Assembly (NCBI GenBank): GCA_045614505.1
Contig: JAZLDA010000023.1
Coordinates: 1-33,167 of the forward strand
DNA from: SIG607 sp045614505
GTDB lineage: Bacteria; Bacillota; Clostridia; Oscillospirales; Acutalibacteraceae
Length of the DNA stretch: 33,167 bases
Reading direction: 5' to 3'
A model generated the notes under the pieces. The model did no database searches, was not told the origin of the DNA, and worked only from the letters and a program-made list of their open reading frames with translations. The position numbers and the translations under genes are program-made. Below, in pieces: positions 8,703 through 14,905 of the stretch (the stretch's first letter is position 1; each line of letters begins with the position of its first letter).

Positions 8703-8731
8703 TTGTTTTTTACAATATCCTAATGTATAAT
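8703..8731 (+). promoter_or_regulatory. Probable promoter of the RpiR-EamA operon
   Basis: TTGTTT (8703-8708), 17-bp spacer, TATAAT (8726-8731), about 25 nt before the start codon at 8757. Confidence 0.6.
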
Positions 8732-8756
8732 TGGAGGAAAATGGAGAGGTGAGCTT

Positions 8757-9593
8757 ATGAATTTAGAAGAAATGATTAAATCAAATCTTGAAAGAATGAC
8801 TAAATCAGAATATAAGGTTGCTACATATTTTTTAACCAATCCAAATGAGTTTGCGTTTAAAACTCTTGATTTAATTGCAGAAAAAATGAATATAAGCACC
8901 ACTTCCGTGATTCGTTTTTGCAGAAAACTGGGCTTTTCAGGTTATAAAGCTTTTCAGGACGAGGTGAGAAACGGCTTTAAATATGAGCTGACACTTCCCG
9001 ATAAGTTTGAAAGAACAGTTAAAGCGGAAAGCTTTGCACCGCATATTTCTCAGACAGTCCATAAAGCGATAGACTGTATTGAACAAACATTTGAAAATCT
9101 TGATGCTTCTCAAATTAATGATGCTGTATACGCTATCAATAAGGCAAAACGAGTGTTCTGTTTCGGACTTAAGGAATCCTTTGCTCTGGCACATTATGCA
9201 TATACAAGATTTTTAACTGTGCGCAATGATGTTTTTATGCTCACTGCGGGGCAGGGCGGAGAAATCGAATCTGTACTTAGTCTTAAGGAAGATGATGTTT
9301 GTATATTTTTCCTGTTTCACAGATATACAAAGCAATCTCCTCAAATTCTTGAGTTATTAAAGAAAAAAGGAGTTAAGGTTATACTTATAACCTCTCCCCC
9401 TTATGATGAAGTGGAAAAAAATGCGTCCGTGCTTTTTCCGTGCTTTGTTAATATAAACGGTATAAAAAACTCTGCAGTGGCATCGGTATGTTTAATTGAC
9501 CATCTGTGCAATGCTGCGGTTGTTGCAAGCGGAGATAAAGCACTCAGTTATATGAAAGAAACCGAAATTCTTTTCAAGAAGTTTACATTTTAG
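8757..9593 (+). CDS. RpiR/MurR-family transcriptional regulator (HTH + SIS)
   Basis: 278 residues. The N-terminal HTH_6 domain (about 1-77) has the typical LIAEKMNISTTSVIRFCRKLG recognition region. A SIS sugar-isomerase-fold effector domain (about 120-250) follows. Family members usually sense phosphorylated sugars. Here the neighbours are amino-acid-type transporters and a cyclodeaminase-like enzyme, so the effector may instead be a sugar-amine or a related acid (inference). Start ATG 8757 has GAGAGGTGAG 4-9 nt upstream. The EamA gene follows after 10 nt in an operon. The 22-bp palindrome at 8678-8699 is the best operator candidate for autoregulation and for control of the divergent gene. 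Confidence 0.9.
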   Translation: MNLEEMIKSNLERMTKSEYKVATYFLTNPNEFAFKTLDLIAEKMNISTTSVIRFCRKLGFSGYKAFQDEVRNGFKYELTLPDKFERTVKAESFAPHISQTVHKAIDCIEQTFENLDASQINDAVYAINKAKRVFCFGLKESFALAHYAYTRFLTVRNDVFMLTAGQGGEIESVLSLKEDDVCIFFLFHRYTKQSPQILELLKKKGVKVILITSPPYDEVEKNASVLFPCFVNINGIKNSAVASVCLIDHLCNAAVVASGDKALSYMKETEILFKKFTF

Positions 9594-9603
9594 GTGATAT
9601 ATT

Positions 9604-10497
9604 ATGGAGAAAAAGAACCTTATAAAAGGATATATTTTTGTTATTTTAAGCGCGCTAATTTTCGGACTTATGCCTCTTATGGCAAAGTTTATATATGCAG
9701 AAGGTGTTAATCCTCCTACACTTGTTTTTTTGAGAAACGCCATATCTGTTCCTATTCTTGCTCTTTTAACATTGCTAACAGGCAATTCCATTAAAATAAA
9801 AGCTGTTGCAATTCCCGGAATAAGCGTGATAGCTCTTATGGGTTGCTGTATAACACCGTTGCTTTTATTCAGCTCTTATAATCACATTCCCTCGGGAACG
9901 GCTACGGTTTTTCATTTCATATATCCTGCCGTTGTAGTAATTGGAGAATTTATCTTTTTGAAAAACAAAATTAAATACGGACACGTTATAAGCGTAATTA
10001 TTTGTGTCATAGGTATTGCTTTATTTTACAATCCTGAAAATGCAGTTAATTTTAAAGGCGGATTTTATGCGCTTCTGTCGGGAATTACATACGCGGTATA
10101 TATTTTATGTCTTTCGGGTTTCAAATATAAAGATATGCCCGGTTTCACCTTCAGTTTTTATGTAGCGCTTATTTGCTCGGTTGCTATGCTTTGTGTATGT
10201 GTTATAACAAATCAGCTGAGTCTTCCGGGTTCTCTTCTCGGCTGGAGACTGTCGGTTTTGTTTGCCATTTGTATAAATGTAGGCGCAGTGGTTCTCTTTC
10301 AGAAAGGAACATTCTTAATCGGAGGCGGCAGAGCGTCAATTCTCAGCACCTTTGAGCCTATTACAAGCGTTGTGACGGGCATCTTGATATTTGATGAAGA
10401 GGTCGGTATTTTTACGGTGATCGGTACCGTTCTGGTAATAGCCGCAAGTGTTATAATCGCATTAAGCGATATGCAAAGCTCGAAAAGCACCGAATAA
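9604..10497 (+). CDS. EamA/DMT-family transporter
   Basis: 297 residues forming ten predicted membrane segments in two repeated EamA halves. The halves begin about residue 8 (GYIFVILSALIFGLMPLMAKF) and about residue 148 (GGFYALLSGITYAVYILCLS). Drug/metabolite transporters of this kind often export amino acids or their derivatives. Start ATG 9604 has AGGTGAT upstream, 10 nt after the stop of the RpiR gene, so the two are cotranscribed. It ends in a terminator shared with tRNA-Gln on the other strand. Substrate not determinable. Confidence 0.9.
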   Translation: MEKKNLIKGYIFVILSALIFGLMPLMAKFIYAEGVNPPTLVFLRNAISVPILALLTLLTGNSIKIKAVAIPGISVIALMGCCITPLLLFSSYNHIPSGTATVFHFIYPAVVVIGEFIFLKNKIKYGHVISVIICVIGIALFYNPENAVNFKGGFYALLSGITYAVYILCLSGFKYKDMPGFTFSFYVALICSVAMLCVCVITNQLSLPGSLLGWRLSVLFAICINVGAVVLFQKGTFLIGGGRASILSTFEPITSVVTGILIFDEEVGIFTVIGTVLVIAASVIIALSDMQSSKSTE

Positions 10498-10530
10498 AAA
10501 ATAAGACAGTCCAAAGACTGTCTTATTTTT
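10496..10530. terminator. Terminator of the RpiR-EamA operon and of tRNA-Gln
   Basis: Stem AAAAATAAGACAGTC and its complement, loop CAAA. It is symmetric with T runs on both strands, so it serves both converging units. Position 10530 is also the encoded final A of the tRNA-Gln CCA end. Confidence 0.9.
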
Positions 10531-10603
10531 GGCTGGGGAATAGGGATTCGAACCCCAACAAACAGAGTCAGAGTCTGTCGTGCTACCGTTACACAATTCC
10601 CCA
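10530..10603 (-). tRNA. tRNA-Gln (anticodon CUG)
   Basis: Acceptor TGGGGAA pairs with TTCCCCA. The T-loop GGTTCGAATCC is intact, and the anticodon stem ACAGA/TCTGT holds the loop CTCTGAC, giving CUG. Discriminator G and an encoded CCA are present. A perfect promoter lies upstream (10624-10652). Confidence 0.95.
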
Positions 10604-10623
10604 ATATTTTGCTGACAACGACT

Positions 10624-10652
10624 ATTATATTCTTTAGGGTTTGATTTGTCAA
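10624..10652 (-). promoter_or_regulatory. Promoter of tRNA-Gln
   Basis: Minus-strand TTGACA (10647-10652), 17-bp spacer, TATAAT (10624-10629). Confidence 0.85.
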
Positions 10653-10684
10653 GAGTTATTTTAACCGTTTTTGCGAAAAAATAC

Positions 10685-10713
10685 TTGAAATATACAAAAA
10701 GGTATGATATTAT
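10685..10713 (+). promoter_or_regulatory. Promoter of tRNA-Ala
   Basis: TTGAAA (10685-10690), 17-bp spacer, TATTAT (10708-10713), 12 nt before the tRNA. Confidence 0.7.
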
Positions 10714-10725
10714 ATATGGGCATTC

Positions 10726-10801
10726 GGGGTTATAGCGCAGTTGGTAGCGCACCACACTGGCAGTGTGGGGGTCAGGGGTTCGAATCCCCTTAGCTCCACC
10801 A
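10726..10801 (+). tRNA. tRNA-Ala (anticodon GGC)
   Basis: 76 nt with encoded CCA. The anticodon stem CCACA/TGTGG holds the loop CTGGCAG, giving GGC. The acceptor GGGGTTA pairs with TAGCTCC (one internal G-U pair and one T-G pair), and T-arm GGGGTTCGAATCCCC is intact. Its last 20 bp (10784-10803, running just past the CCA) are repeated at 10986-11005. Confidence 0.95.
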
Positions 10802-10803
10802 AA
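10784..10803 (+). repeat. Direct repeat copy 1 (inside tRNA-Ala), attL-like
   Basis: 20 bp identical to 10986-11005. It covers the 3' T-stem, acceptor strand and CCA end of the tRNA gene. Confidence 0.9.
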
Positions 10804-10811
10804 TGAAGAAG

Positions 10812-10837
10812 CACCTGCTTTTAAGCGGGTGTTTTTT
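10812..10837 (+). terminator. Terminator of tRNA-Ala
   Basis: Stem CACCTGC/GCGGGTG with loop TTTTAA, followed by T6. Confidence 0.85.
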
Positions 10838-10937
10838 CATTTCGACAGAAAATCGGGATGAGAACCCCTGGGGTTCGTCGAAGCAGCCGCTATGCCGCGA
10901 CAGGCAGAGCGGACTGCCCGAGTCTCGAGCAGCACAG

Positions 10938-10970
10938 TTTTTTCGCAACCGCTCGGAGCGGTCGAAAAAA
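10938..10970. repeat. Long imperfect hairpin inside the tRNA-linked insert
   Basis: Outer arms TTTTTTCG/CGAAAAAA and inner arms ACCGCTC/GAGCGGT around a single G, with a 2-nt bulge. It could act as a terminator on either strand or be the end structure of a mini-element. Confidence 0.65.
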
Positions 10971-10985
10971 CAAGAGGCACAGAGT

Positions 10986-11005
10986 ATCCCCTTAGCTCCA
11001 CCAAA
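10986..11005 (+). repeat. Direct repeat copy 2 (displaced tRNA-Ala 3' end), attR-like
   Basis: 20 bp identical to the tRNA 3' end at 10784-10803. It is followed at once by a second terminator, as expected for the original downstream flank of the tRNA gene. Confidence 0.9.
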
Positions 11006-11037
11006 AACAAGACGGTCAAAAGACCGTCTTGTTTTTT
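11003..11037 (+). terminator. Second tRNA-type terminator
   Basis: Stem ACAAGACGGTC/GACCGTCTTGT, loop AAAA, then T6. It probably served tRNA-Ala before the insert arrived. Confidence 0.85.
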
Positions 11038-11084
11038 ATACATTGTGAAAGCAATGGCATATCATCAAGCGTAGCGTGTATTAA

Positions 11085-11363
11085 AAATTCAAAAATTTCA
11101 AGCGTTATAATGAGGAAATTGAAAAATACAATGAAGCGGCTGTTGAAGTTGTGAAAAAATACGGCTTTGAAATTAACGATTTATATTCCTTGTCCGTTTC
11201 GCTTCTCGAAGAGGCTCACTCCGACCCTGTTCATTATTATACTCCAATGGGCACTGAAGCCTTCACCAATAAAGTGCTGTCCTGTGTTGTGCCGGCACTT
11301 GGAATCAGTGAAATACCCGAATATAAAGAAGACCTCTATACCGATAAACCTATCGGAATCTGA
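11085..11363 (+). pseudogene. C-terminal remnant of an SGNH/GDSL hydrolase
   Basis: An open frame from 11085 to the stop at 11363 encodes about 92 residues with no credible start. The only in-frame start-like codon is a GTG at 11151, in the middle of a helix and without a ribosome site. The translation includes YNEEIEKYNEAA, YGFEINDLYSL and DPVHYYTPMGTEAF. The last is the Asp-x-x-His block V that closes an SGNH esterase. The catalytic Ser and the G and N blocks are missing, so it is a 5'-truncated relic. It lies directly downstream of the tRNA-linked insertion, so the same rearrangement may have removed the 5' part. It is not the missing part of the partial gene at 1-603, which lies more than 10 kb away. 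Confidence 0.75.
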
Positions 11364-11375
11364 ATATTAAAAGAT

Positions 11376-11408
11376 AAATCACCCAAAATAGTTTTGGGTG
11401 ATTTTTTT
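11376..11408 (+). terminator. Terminator-like hairpin that contains the next gene's ribosome site
   Basis: Perfect 13-bp stem AAATCACCCAAAA/TTTTGGGTGATTT, loop TAG, then a T run that touches the ATG at 11409. GGGTGA in the 3' arm is the only Shine-Dalgarno-like sequence for that ATG. Confidence 0.8.
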
Positions 11409-12383
11409 ATGTGTACAGCAGTGACTTATAAAACCAAGGACTTTTATTTCGGCAGAACTTTGGACTATGACTTTTCTTATGTAGAAGAAGTAACGGTCAC
11501 ACCGAGACACTTTCCTCTAAACTTTCGTTTCGGGGAAGAATGGAGGCAACACTATGCCTTAATCGGTATGGCGTATGTATCGGATGGTTATCCTTTATAT
11601 TATGATGCCGCCAATGAAAAGGGACTTTGTATGGCGGGGCTTAATTTTGTAGGCAGCGCCTTTTATAATAAACCTGTGGAAAATCAAGAAAATGTTGCAC
11701 AGTTTGAGCTGATTTCTTATATTCTCTCAAGGTGTGAAAATGTACAGCAGGCTAAAATGCTTCTCGCCAGAATAAACATTACCGACACACCTTTTTGTGA
11801 TGAATTGCCTCCCGCTTCTCTCCACTGGATAATCGCTGATAAAAATGATTGCATAACAGTGGAATCGGTTAAAGAAGGACTTAAAATTTATGAAAACAAG
11901 GTGGGTGTGCTGACAAATAATCCACCCTTTAATGAGCAGGCATTTAATCTTAATAACTATATGCATTTGTCCCCCGGACAGCCGAAAAATACATTTTCTG
12001 AAAAACTCAAATTAGAGCATTACAGCCGAGGTATGGGCGCGCTGGGACTACCCGGAGACCTTTCATCACAGTCTCGCTTTGTAAGAGCCGCATTTTATAA
12101 ACTTAACTCTATGTCAGGGGAAAGTGAGGAAGAAAGCGTAAGTCAGTTTTTTCATATTACCGAAAGCGTAAATCAACTTCGTGGCTGCTGTAAAGTTGAA
12201 AGGGATAAATACGAAATAACCATTTATTCCTCCTGCATAAATGCAGACAAAGGGATTTATTATTATACTACCTATGAAAACCGAGGGATTTCGGCGGTGG
12301 ATATGAATAAAGAAAATCTTGACGGGGAAAGGCTTTTTCGCTATCCGCTTATTAAGACTCAAAAAATAAACCGACAAAACTGA
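11409..12383 (+). CDS. Choloylglycine hydrolase family protein (bile-salt hydrolase / penicillin-V acylase type)
   Basis: 324 residues, the usual length for the family. Removal of Met1 exposes Cys2 (MCTAVTY), the N-terminal nucleophile. Other family active-site residues are present: Arg16 and Asp19 in FGRTLDYD, Asn79 in MAGLNFVG, Asn170 in VLTNNPPF and Arg223 in SQSRFVRAAF. It should cleave amide bonds of conjugated bile acids, penicillin V or N-acyl signals; sequence alone does not separate these. The frame also extends to a TTG at 11394, but that codon is in a hairpin and would bury the Cys, so 11409 is chosen. No promoter is evident between the pseudogene and this gene, and the ribosome site is inside a hairpin, so expression may be low or conditional. 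The stop codon sits in the loop of its own terminator. Confidence 0.9.
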   Translation: MCTAVTYKTKDFYFGRTLDYDFSYVEEVTVTPRHFPLNFRFGEEWRQHYALIGMAYVSDGYPLYYDAANEKGLCMAGLNFVGSAFYNKPVENQENVAQFELISYILSRCENVQQAKMLLARINITDTPFCDELPPASLHWIIADKNDCITVESVKEGLKIYENKVGVLTNNPPFNEQAFNLNNYMHLSPGQPKNTFSEKLKLEHYSRGMGALGLPGDLSSQSRFVRAAFYKLNSMSGESEEESVSQFFHITESVNQLRGCCKVERDKYEITIYSSCINADKGIYYYTTYENRGISAVDMNKENLDGERLFRYPLIKTQKINRQN

Positions 12384-12396
12384 GTTTTGTCGGTTT
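12368..12396. terminator. Terminator between the choloylglycine hydrolase gene and purC
   Basis: 13-bp stem AAACCGACAAAAC and its complement. The 3-nt loop is the TGA stop codon of the upstream gene. It is followed by TTTT on the plus strand and A/T tracts on the minus, so it may serve both convergent genes. Confidence 0.8.
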
Positions 12397-12405
12397 TAAG
12401 TTTAA

Positions 12406-13095
12406 TTACTTATTAATTTTTGCGAGAATCATATTAGCGCAATCAATCTGGTTGGGAATGTTGCCCTGCTCGTCTCTTATTCTCCAGATGTCGGGGGTGA
12501 TTTCGTCAGCAACAAAAATCTTGCCACTTTCGTCGTAACCAACCTCAATCTTGAAGTCGATAAGCTTTAAGTTCATGGAAGCAAGCTCCTCTTTAAGAAC
12601 TTCGCCAACCTTTTTAACGATTTCAATAGCCTCATCGTACTGACCGGGGAGAAGGATGCCCTTCATAAGGCAGATTCTCTCAGAAATAAGGGGGTCGCCC
12701 TGAATGTCGTCTTTGAGAGTAACCTCTGCATAGGGCGGGTCGAAAACAATGCCCTCGGGAAGGGTGAAGCGGCGGCACATACTGCCTGCTGTTTCATAAC
12801 GAACAATAAATTCAAGTCTCGGAACGGTGAGGTTTCTTACCTTCATAAGACCCTGCTCAATATCGGAGCCGAGGTAATGGGTAGGAATGCCGTTCTTCTC
12901 CATAAGCTCAAAAAAGTAAGCGGATACTGCAAGACCAACCTTGCCTTTACCCTCAACGCTTCCGCCTACAGAGTTACTGCCGGGGTCGAACACGCCGTTT
13001 TCACCGGTGGCGCTGTCCTTAAAGAAAAGGTGAACAATGCCGGTTTCTTCGTCTAACATTACATTTTTGGTTTTACCTTCATAAAGCTTTTTCAT
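12406..13095 (-). CDS. purC: Phosphoribosylaminoimidazole-succinocarboxamide synthase
   Basis: 229 residues, typical of the stand-alone enzyme. SAICAR synthetase joins CAIR and aspartate with ATP in purine synthesis. Diagnostic segments are KLYEGKTKNV at the start, the substrate loop VRYETAGSMCRRF, LIDFKIEVGYD and VADEITPDIWRIRD near the C-terminus. Start ATG 13095 has AGGAGTAATGATAA upstream. The promoter at 13153-13181 gives a leader of about 50 nt. No other purine genes are nearby, so it is isolated from the usual pur operon. No riboswitch fold was recognised in the leader. Confidence 0.95.
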   Translation of the reverse strand: MKKLYEGKTKNVMLDEETGIVHLFFKDSATGENGVFDPGSNSVGGSVEGKGKVGLAVSAYFFELMEKNGIPTHYLGSDIEQGLMKVRNLTVPRLEFIVRYETAGSMCRRFTLPEGIVFDPPYAEVTLKDDIQGDPLISERICLMKGILLPGQYDEAIEIVKKVGEVLKEELASMNLKLIDFKIEVGYDESGKIFVADEITPDIWRIRDEQGNIPNQIDCANMILAKINK

Positions 13096-13152
13096 TTATC
13101 ATTACTCCTTTTTATCTCGCTCCGAAAAAAGAGTTCGATTGATTACTAAAAT

Positions 13153-13181
13153 AGTATAACATAGATGAATATAGTGTGCAA
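13153..13181 (-). promoter_or_regulatory. Promoter of purC
   Basis: Minus-strand TTGCAC (13176-13181), 17-bp spacer, TATACT (13153-13158). Confidence 0.75.
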
Positions 13182-13262
13182 TAAAAAAATTATTCAGGCA
13201 CACACCTTTTTACACAAAAAACAAAAATATTTTTTATTATGAGCCCTTTTATGTGAAATTTT

Positions 13263-13952
13263 TTACTTATCTATTTCTTTTACTATGGACTTATATTCTG
13301 TGATACCTTTTTTCTCTCTGCGGCGCTTTTCTTCTTCGGCTCTGGGGTCATAGGTTTTAAGGAAGGATTCCCATTGGTCCTCGCTTAAATCTTCATTATG
13401 GTACTGCTCATAAATGCGGTTTACCATATTAAGATAAGCGCGTCTGAATTTTAATTCTGCGCGAAGCTTTATAATAACCATCCAGATAATAAAGAAAACG
13501 GCAAGAATAAAGGGGATAAAGTGACGGTACCAGAAATTGTCATTAATACCCTCATTAAACTGAGCGGTACCTTGAGAAGCGTTAATAAGAAAAGCGCAGG
13601 ATACTGTTCCTGCTGAAATTGTAAGCAGGGCAGAAAGGATTTCGGCTTTGAACTTAACTATTATTACGGCAATTATCCACACTGCCGCGCAAATGCCTAC
13701 GGTAATTATACTGGTTTTTACCTTTTCTATATTTTCTGTGCTTAATATATCAAGGGCTAATTTTTTTATCTCATAAAGACGAGAAGCGCGTGCGCCTACA
13801 TACAGAAGAGACATAATTACCGAAAGAAGCATAGACAAAACATAAAGTATTTTAAGCCATTTATACAGCTTTCCGTCGGTTTTGGCATAAATAACAGCTG
13901 CCCGATTTTCAGCAAAGCGGACTCTGTCTGATATGTTACTTATATATTTCAT
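13263..13952 (-). CDS. Membrane protein of unknown function
   Basis: 229 residues. Four hydrophobic segments are seen near residues 34-53, 82-102, 105-125 and 144-163. A cytoplasmic, highly charged tail rich in Arg, Lys and Glu follows (YDPRAEEEKRRREKKG). I do not recognise the family. Start ATG 13952 has GGTGA 6 nt upstream and a promoter at 13971-13999 whose -35 hexamer is shared with the divergent trmL promoter. The AT-rich gap between this gene and purC (13096-13262) holds only the purC promoter. Confidence 0.8.
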   Translation of the reverse strand: MKYISNISDRVRFAENRAAVIYAKTDGKLYKWLKILYVLSMLLSVIMSLLYVGARASRLYEIKKLALDILSTENIEKVKTSIITVGICAAVWIIAVIIVKFKAEILSALLTISAGTVSCAFLINASQGTAQFNEGINDNFWYRHFIPFILAVFFIIWMVIIKLRAELKFRRAYLNMVNRIYEQYHNEDLSEDQWESFLKTYDPRAEEEKRRREKKGITEYKSIVKEIDK

Positions 13953-13970
13953 TTATAATCACCGTTTGTT

Positions 13971-13999
13971 ATTATACTACAGTTATATATCCATTGACA
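13971..13999 (-). promoter_or_regulatory. Promoter of the 13263-13952 gene, sharing its -35 with trmL
   Basis: Minus-strand TGTCAA (13994-13999), 17-bp spacer, TATAAT (13971-13976). The same six bases, read on the plus strand, are the TTGACA of the trmL promoter. Confidence 0.75.
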
Positions 14000-14022
14000 A
14001 GTATAAATTCAGATTGTATAAT
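13994..14022 (+). promoter_or_regulatory. Consensus sigma-A promoter of trmL
   Basis: TTGACA (13994-13999), 17-bp spacer, TATAAT (14017-14022), a perfect consensus. Predicted transcription start is about 10 nt before the ATG at 14039. Confidence 0.9.
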
Positions 14023-14038
14023 GCAAACGGTGATTAAT

Positions 14039-14548
14039 ATGGCTAAAATTAATATTGTGATGGTGGAGCCCGAAATCCCTCAAAATACGGGAAATGTAGC
14101 ACGTACCTGCGCCGCAACAGGCGCTTCGCTCCATCTTGTAGGGCCTATGGGCTTTAAAATTGAGGACAAAAAGCTAAAACGCGCCGGTCTTGACTATTGG
14201 CATTTTCTCGATATTCGTTACTATGACAGTCTCCAGGAGTTTTTTGAGAAAAATCCCCACGGTGAATATGTTTACTTTACCACAAAGGCGCAGAAAAACC
14301 ACAGTGACAGAACATACGGTGATAACTGCTATTTAATGTTCGGCAAGGAAACCCGTGGTCTGCCCGAAGAACTGCTTATTAAAAACCCTGAGAGAACTGT
14401 GCGAATTCCCATGGCTACCGATATAAGAAGTCTTAATCTTTCAAACAGCGTGGCAATAGGAGTATATGAGGTACTCAGACAGTGGGACTACCCTGAACTT
14501 GAGGGAGTGGGACAACTTCATAACTACAAATGGGAAGAGGTGCTGTAA
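14039..14548 (+). CDS. trmL: tRNA (cytidine/uridine(34)-2'-O)-methyltransferase, SPOUT family
   Basis: 169 residues. It would methylate the wobble ribose of tRNA-Leu isoacceptors using SAM. SPOUT motifs are clear: PEIPQNTGNVARTC at the start, LVGPMGF, LMFGKETRGLPEE and IPMATDIRSLNLSNSVAIGVYE at the C-terminal knot. The open frame extends back to a TTG at 13994, but that TTG is the -35 box of its own promoter. The ATG at 14039, with GGTGA 7 nt upstream, is therefore the start. The next gene begins directly after the TAA. Confidence 0.93.
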   Translation: MAKINIVMVEPEIPQNTGNVARTCAATGASLHLVGPMGFKIEDKKLKRAGLDYWHFLDIRYYDSLQEFFEKNPHGEYVYFTTKAQKNHSDRTYGDNCYLMFGKETRGLPEELLIKNPERTVRIPMATDIRSLNLSNSVAIGVYEVLRQWDYPELEGVGQLHNYKWEEVL

Positions 14549-14776
14549 ATGGAAGAAAAAGCTTCAAAGGGTGTAAGGCTTGGCAGATACCGCCATTTTA
14601 AAGGGAAAGAGTACGAAGTGCTTTATGTAGGATATGACAGCGAAACTTTAAACGAGGTGGTTATTTACAAAGCCCTCTACGGAAGCGGCGATATATGGGT
14701 AAGGCGCAAAGAAATGTTTTTGGAAACGGTCTGTAAAGACGGTGAAACTGTAAAGCGTTTTGAATATATCGGATAA
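14549..14776 (+). CDS. DUF1653 domain-containing protein
   Basis: 75 residues. The whole protein is a DUF1653 domain: GRYRHFKGKEYEVLYVGYDSE (split here as GRYRHFKGKEYEV and LYVGYDS), VIYKALYGSGDIWVR and a final MFLETV...RFEYIG. Function unknown. The ATG abuts the trmL stop and GAGGTG at the end of trmL is its ribosome site, so translation is probably coupled. Confidence 0.85.
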   Translation: MEEKASKGVRLGRYRHFKGKEYEVLYVGYDSETLNEVVIYKALYGSGDIWVRRKEMFLETVCKDGETVKRFEYIG

Positions 14777-14837
14777 CTGCACAATTTAAGCTGCATAATA
14801 TATACATAAATTTGTTATATTTTTGTCAAAATAATCG

Positions 14838-14866
14838 TTGAAAAAAACCTTAAAAAGTGGTAAAAT
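14838..14866 (+). promoter_or_regulatory. Promoter of the pgk-tpiA-gpmI operon
   Basis: TTGAAA (14838-14843), 17-bp spacer, TAAAAT (14861-14866), leader of about 33 nt. Confidence 0.75.
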
Positions 14867-14905
14867 ACTTTTGTATGAAAAGAAAATCGAAAGGAAGTAT
14901 TTTAA

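Larger units (their letters stand above)
10784..11005. mobile_element. Putative 202-bp element or insertion scar at the tRNA-Ala 3' end
   Basis: A 20-bp perfect direct repeat of the tRNA 3' end (ATCCCCTTAGCTCCACCAAA) occurs at 10784-10803 and 10986-11005. The interior begins with a terminator (10812-10837). It then has an inverted T-arm-like sequence, GGGATGAGAACCCCTG (10855-10870), that matches the reverse complement of the tRNA T-arm at 14 of 16 bases. Next come a GC-rich core (41 G/C of 60 at 10861-10920) and a long hairpin (10938-10970). Open frames here look spurious and no integrase is present. This is the pattern left by site-specific integration at a tRNA gene. A decayed tandem tRNA copy is the alternative. 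Confidence 0.55.

Noticed and set aside
10803..11048. Short open frames on both strands inside the tRNA-linked insert
   Set aside because: Low-complexity translations without ribosome sites that run through terminators and the tRNA-end repeat.
11394..11408. Five-codon N-terminal extension of the choloylglycine hydrolase
   Set aside because: It would place residues before Met-Cys and block the N-terminal Cys nucleophile, and the codons lie within the hairpin.
13096..13262. Possible purine riboswitch in front of purC
   Set aside because: The leader after the predicted promoter is only about 50 nt and shows no conserved aptamer helices.
13994..14038. N-terminal extension of trmL from TTG 13994
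   Set aside because: The TTG is the first half of the -35 hexamer of the gene's own promoter, so it would not be transcribed.
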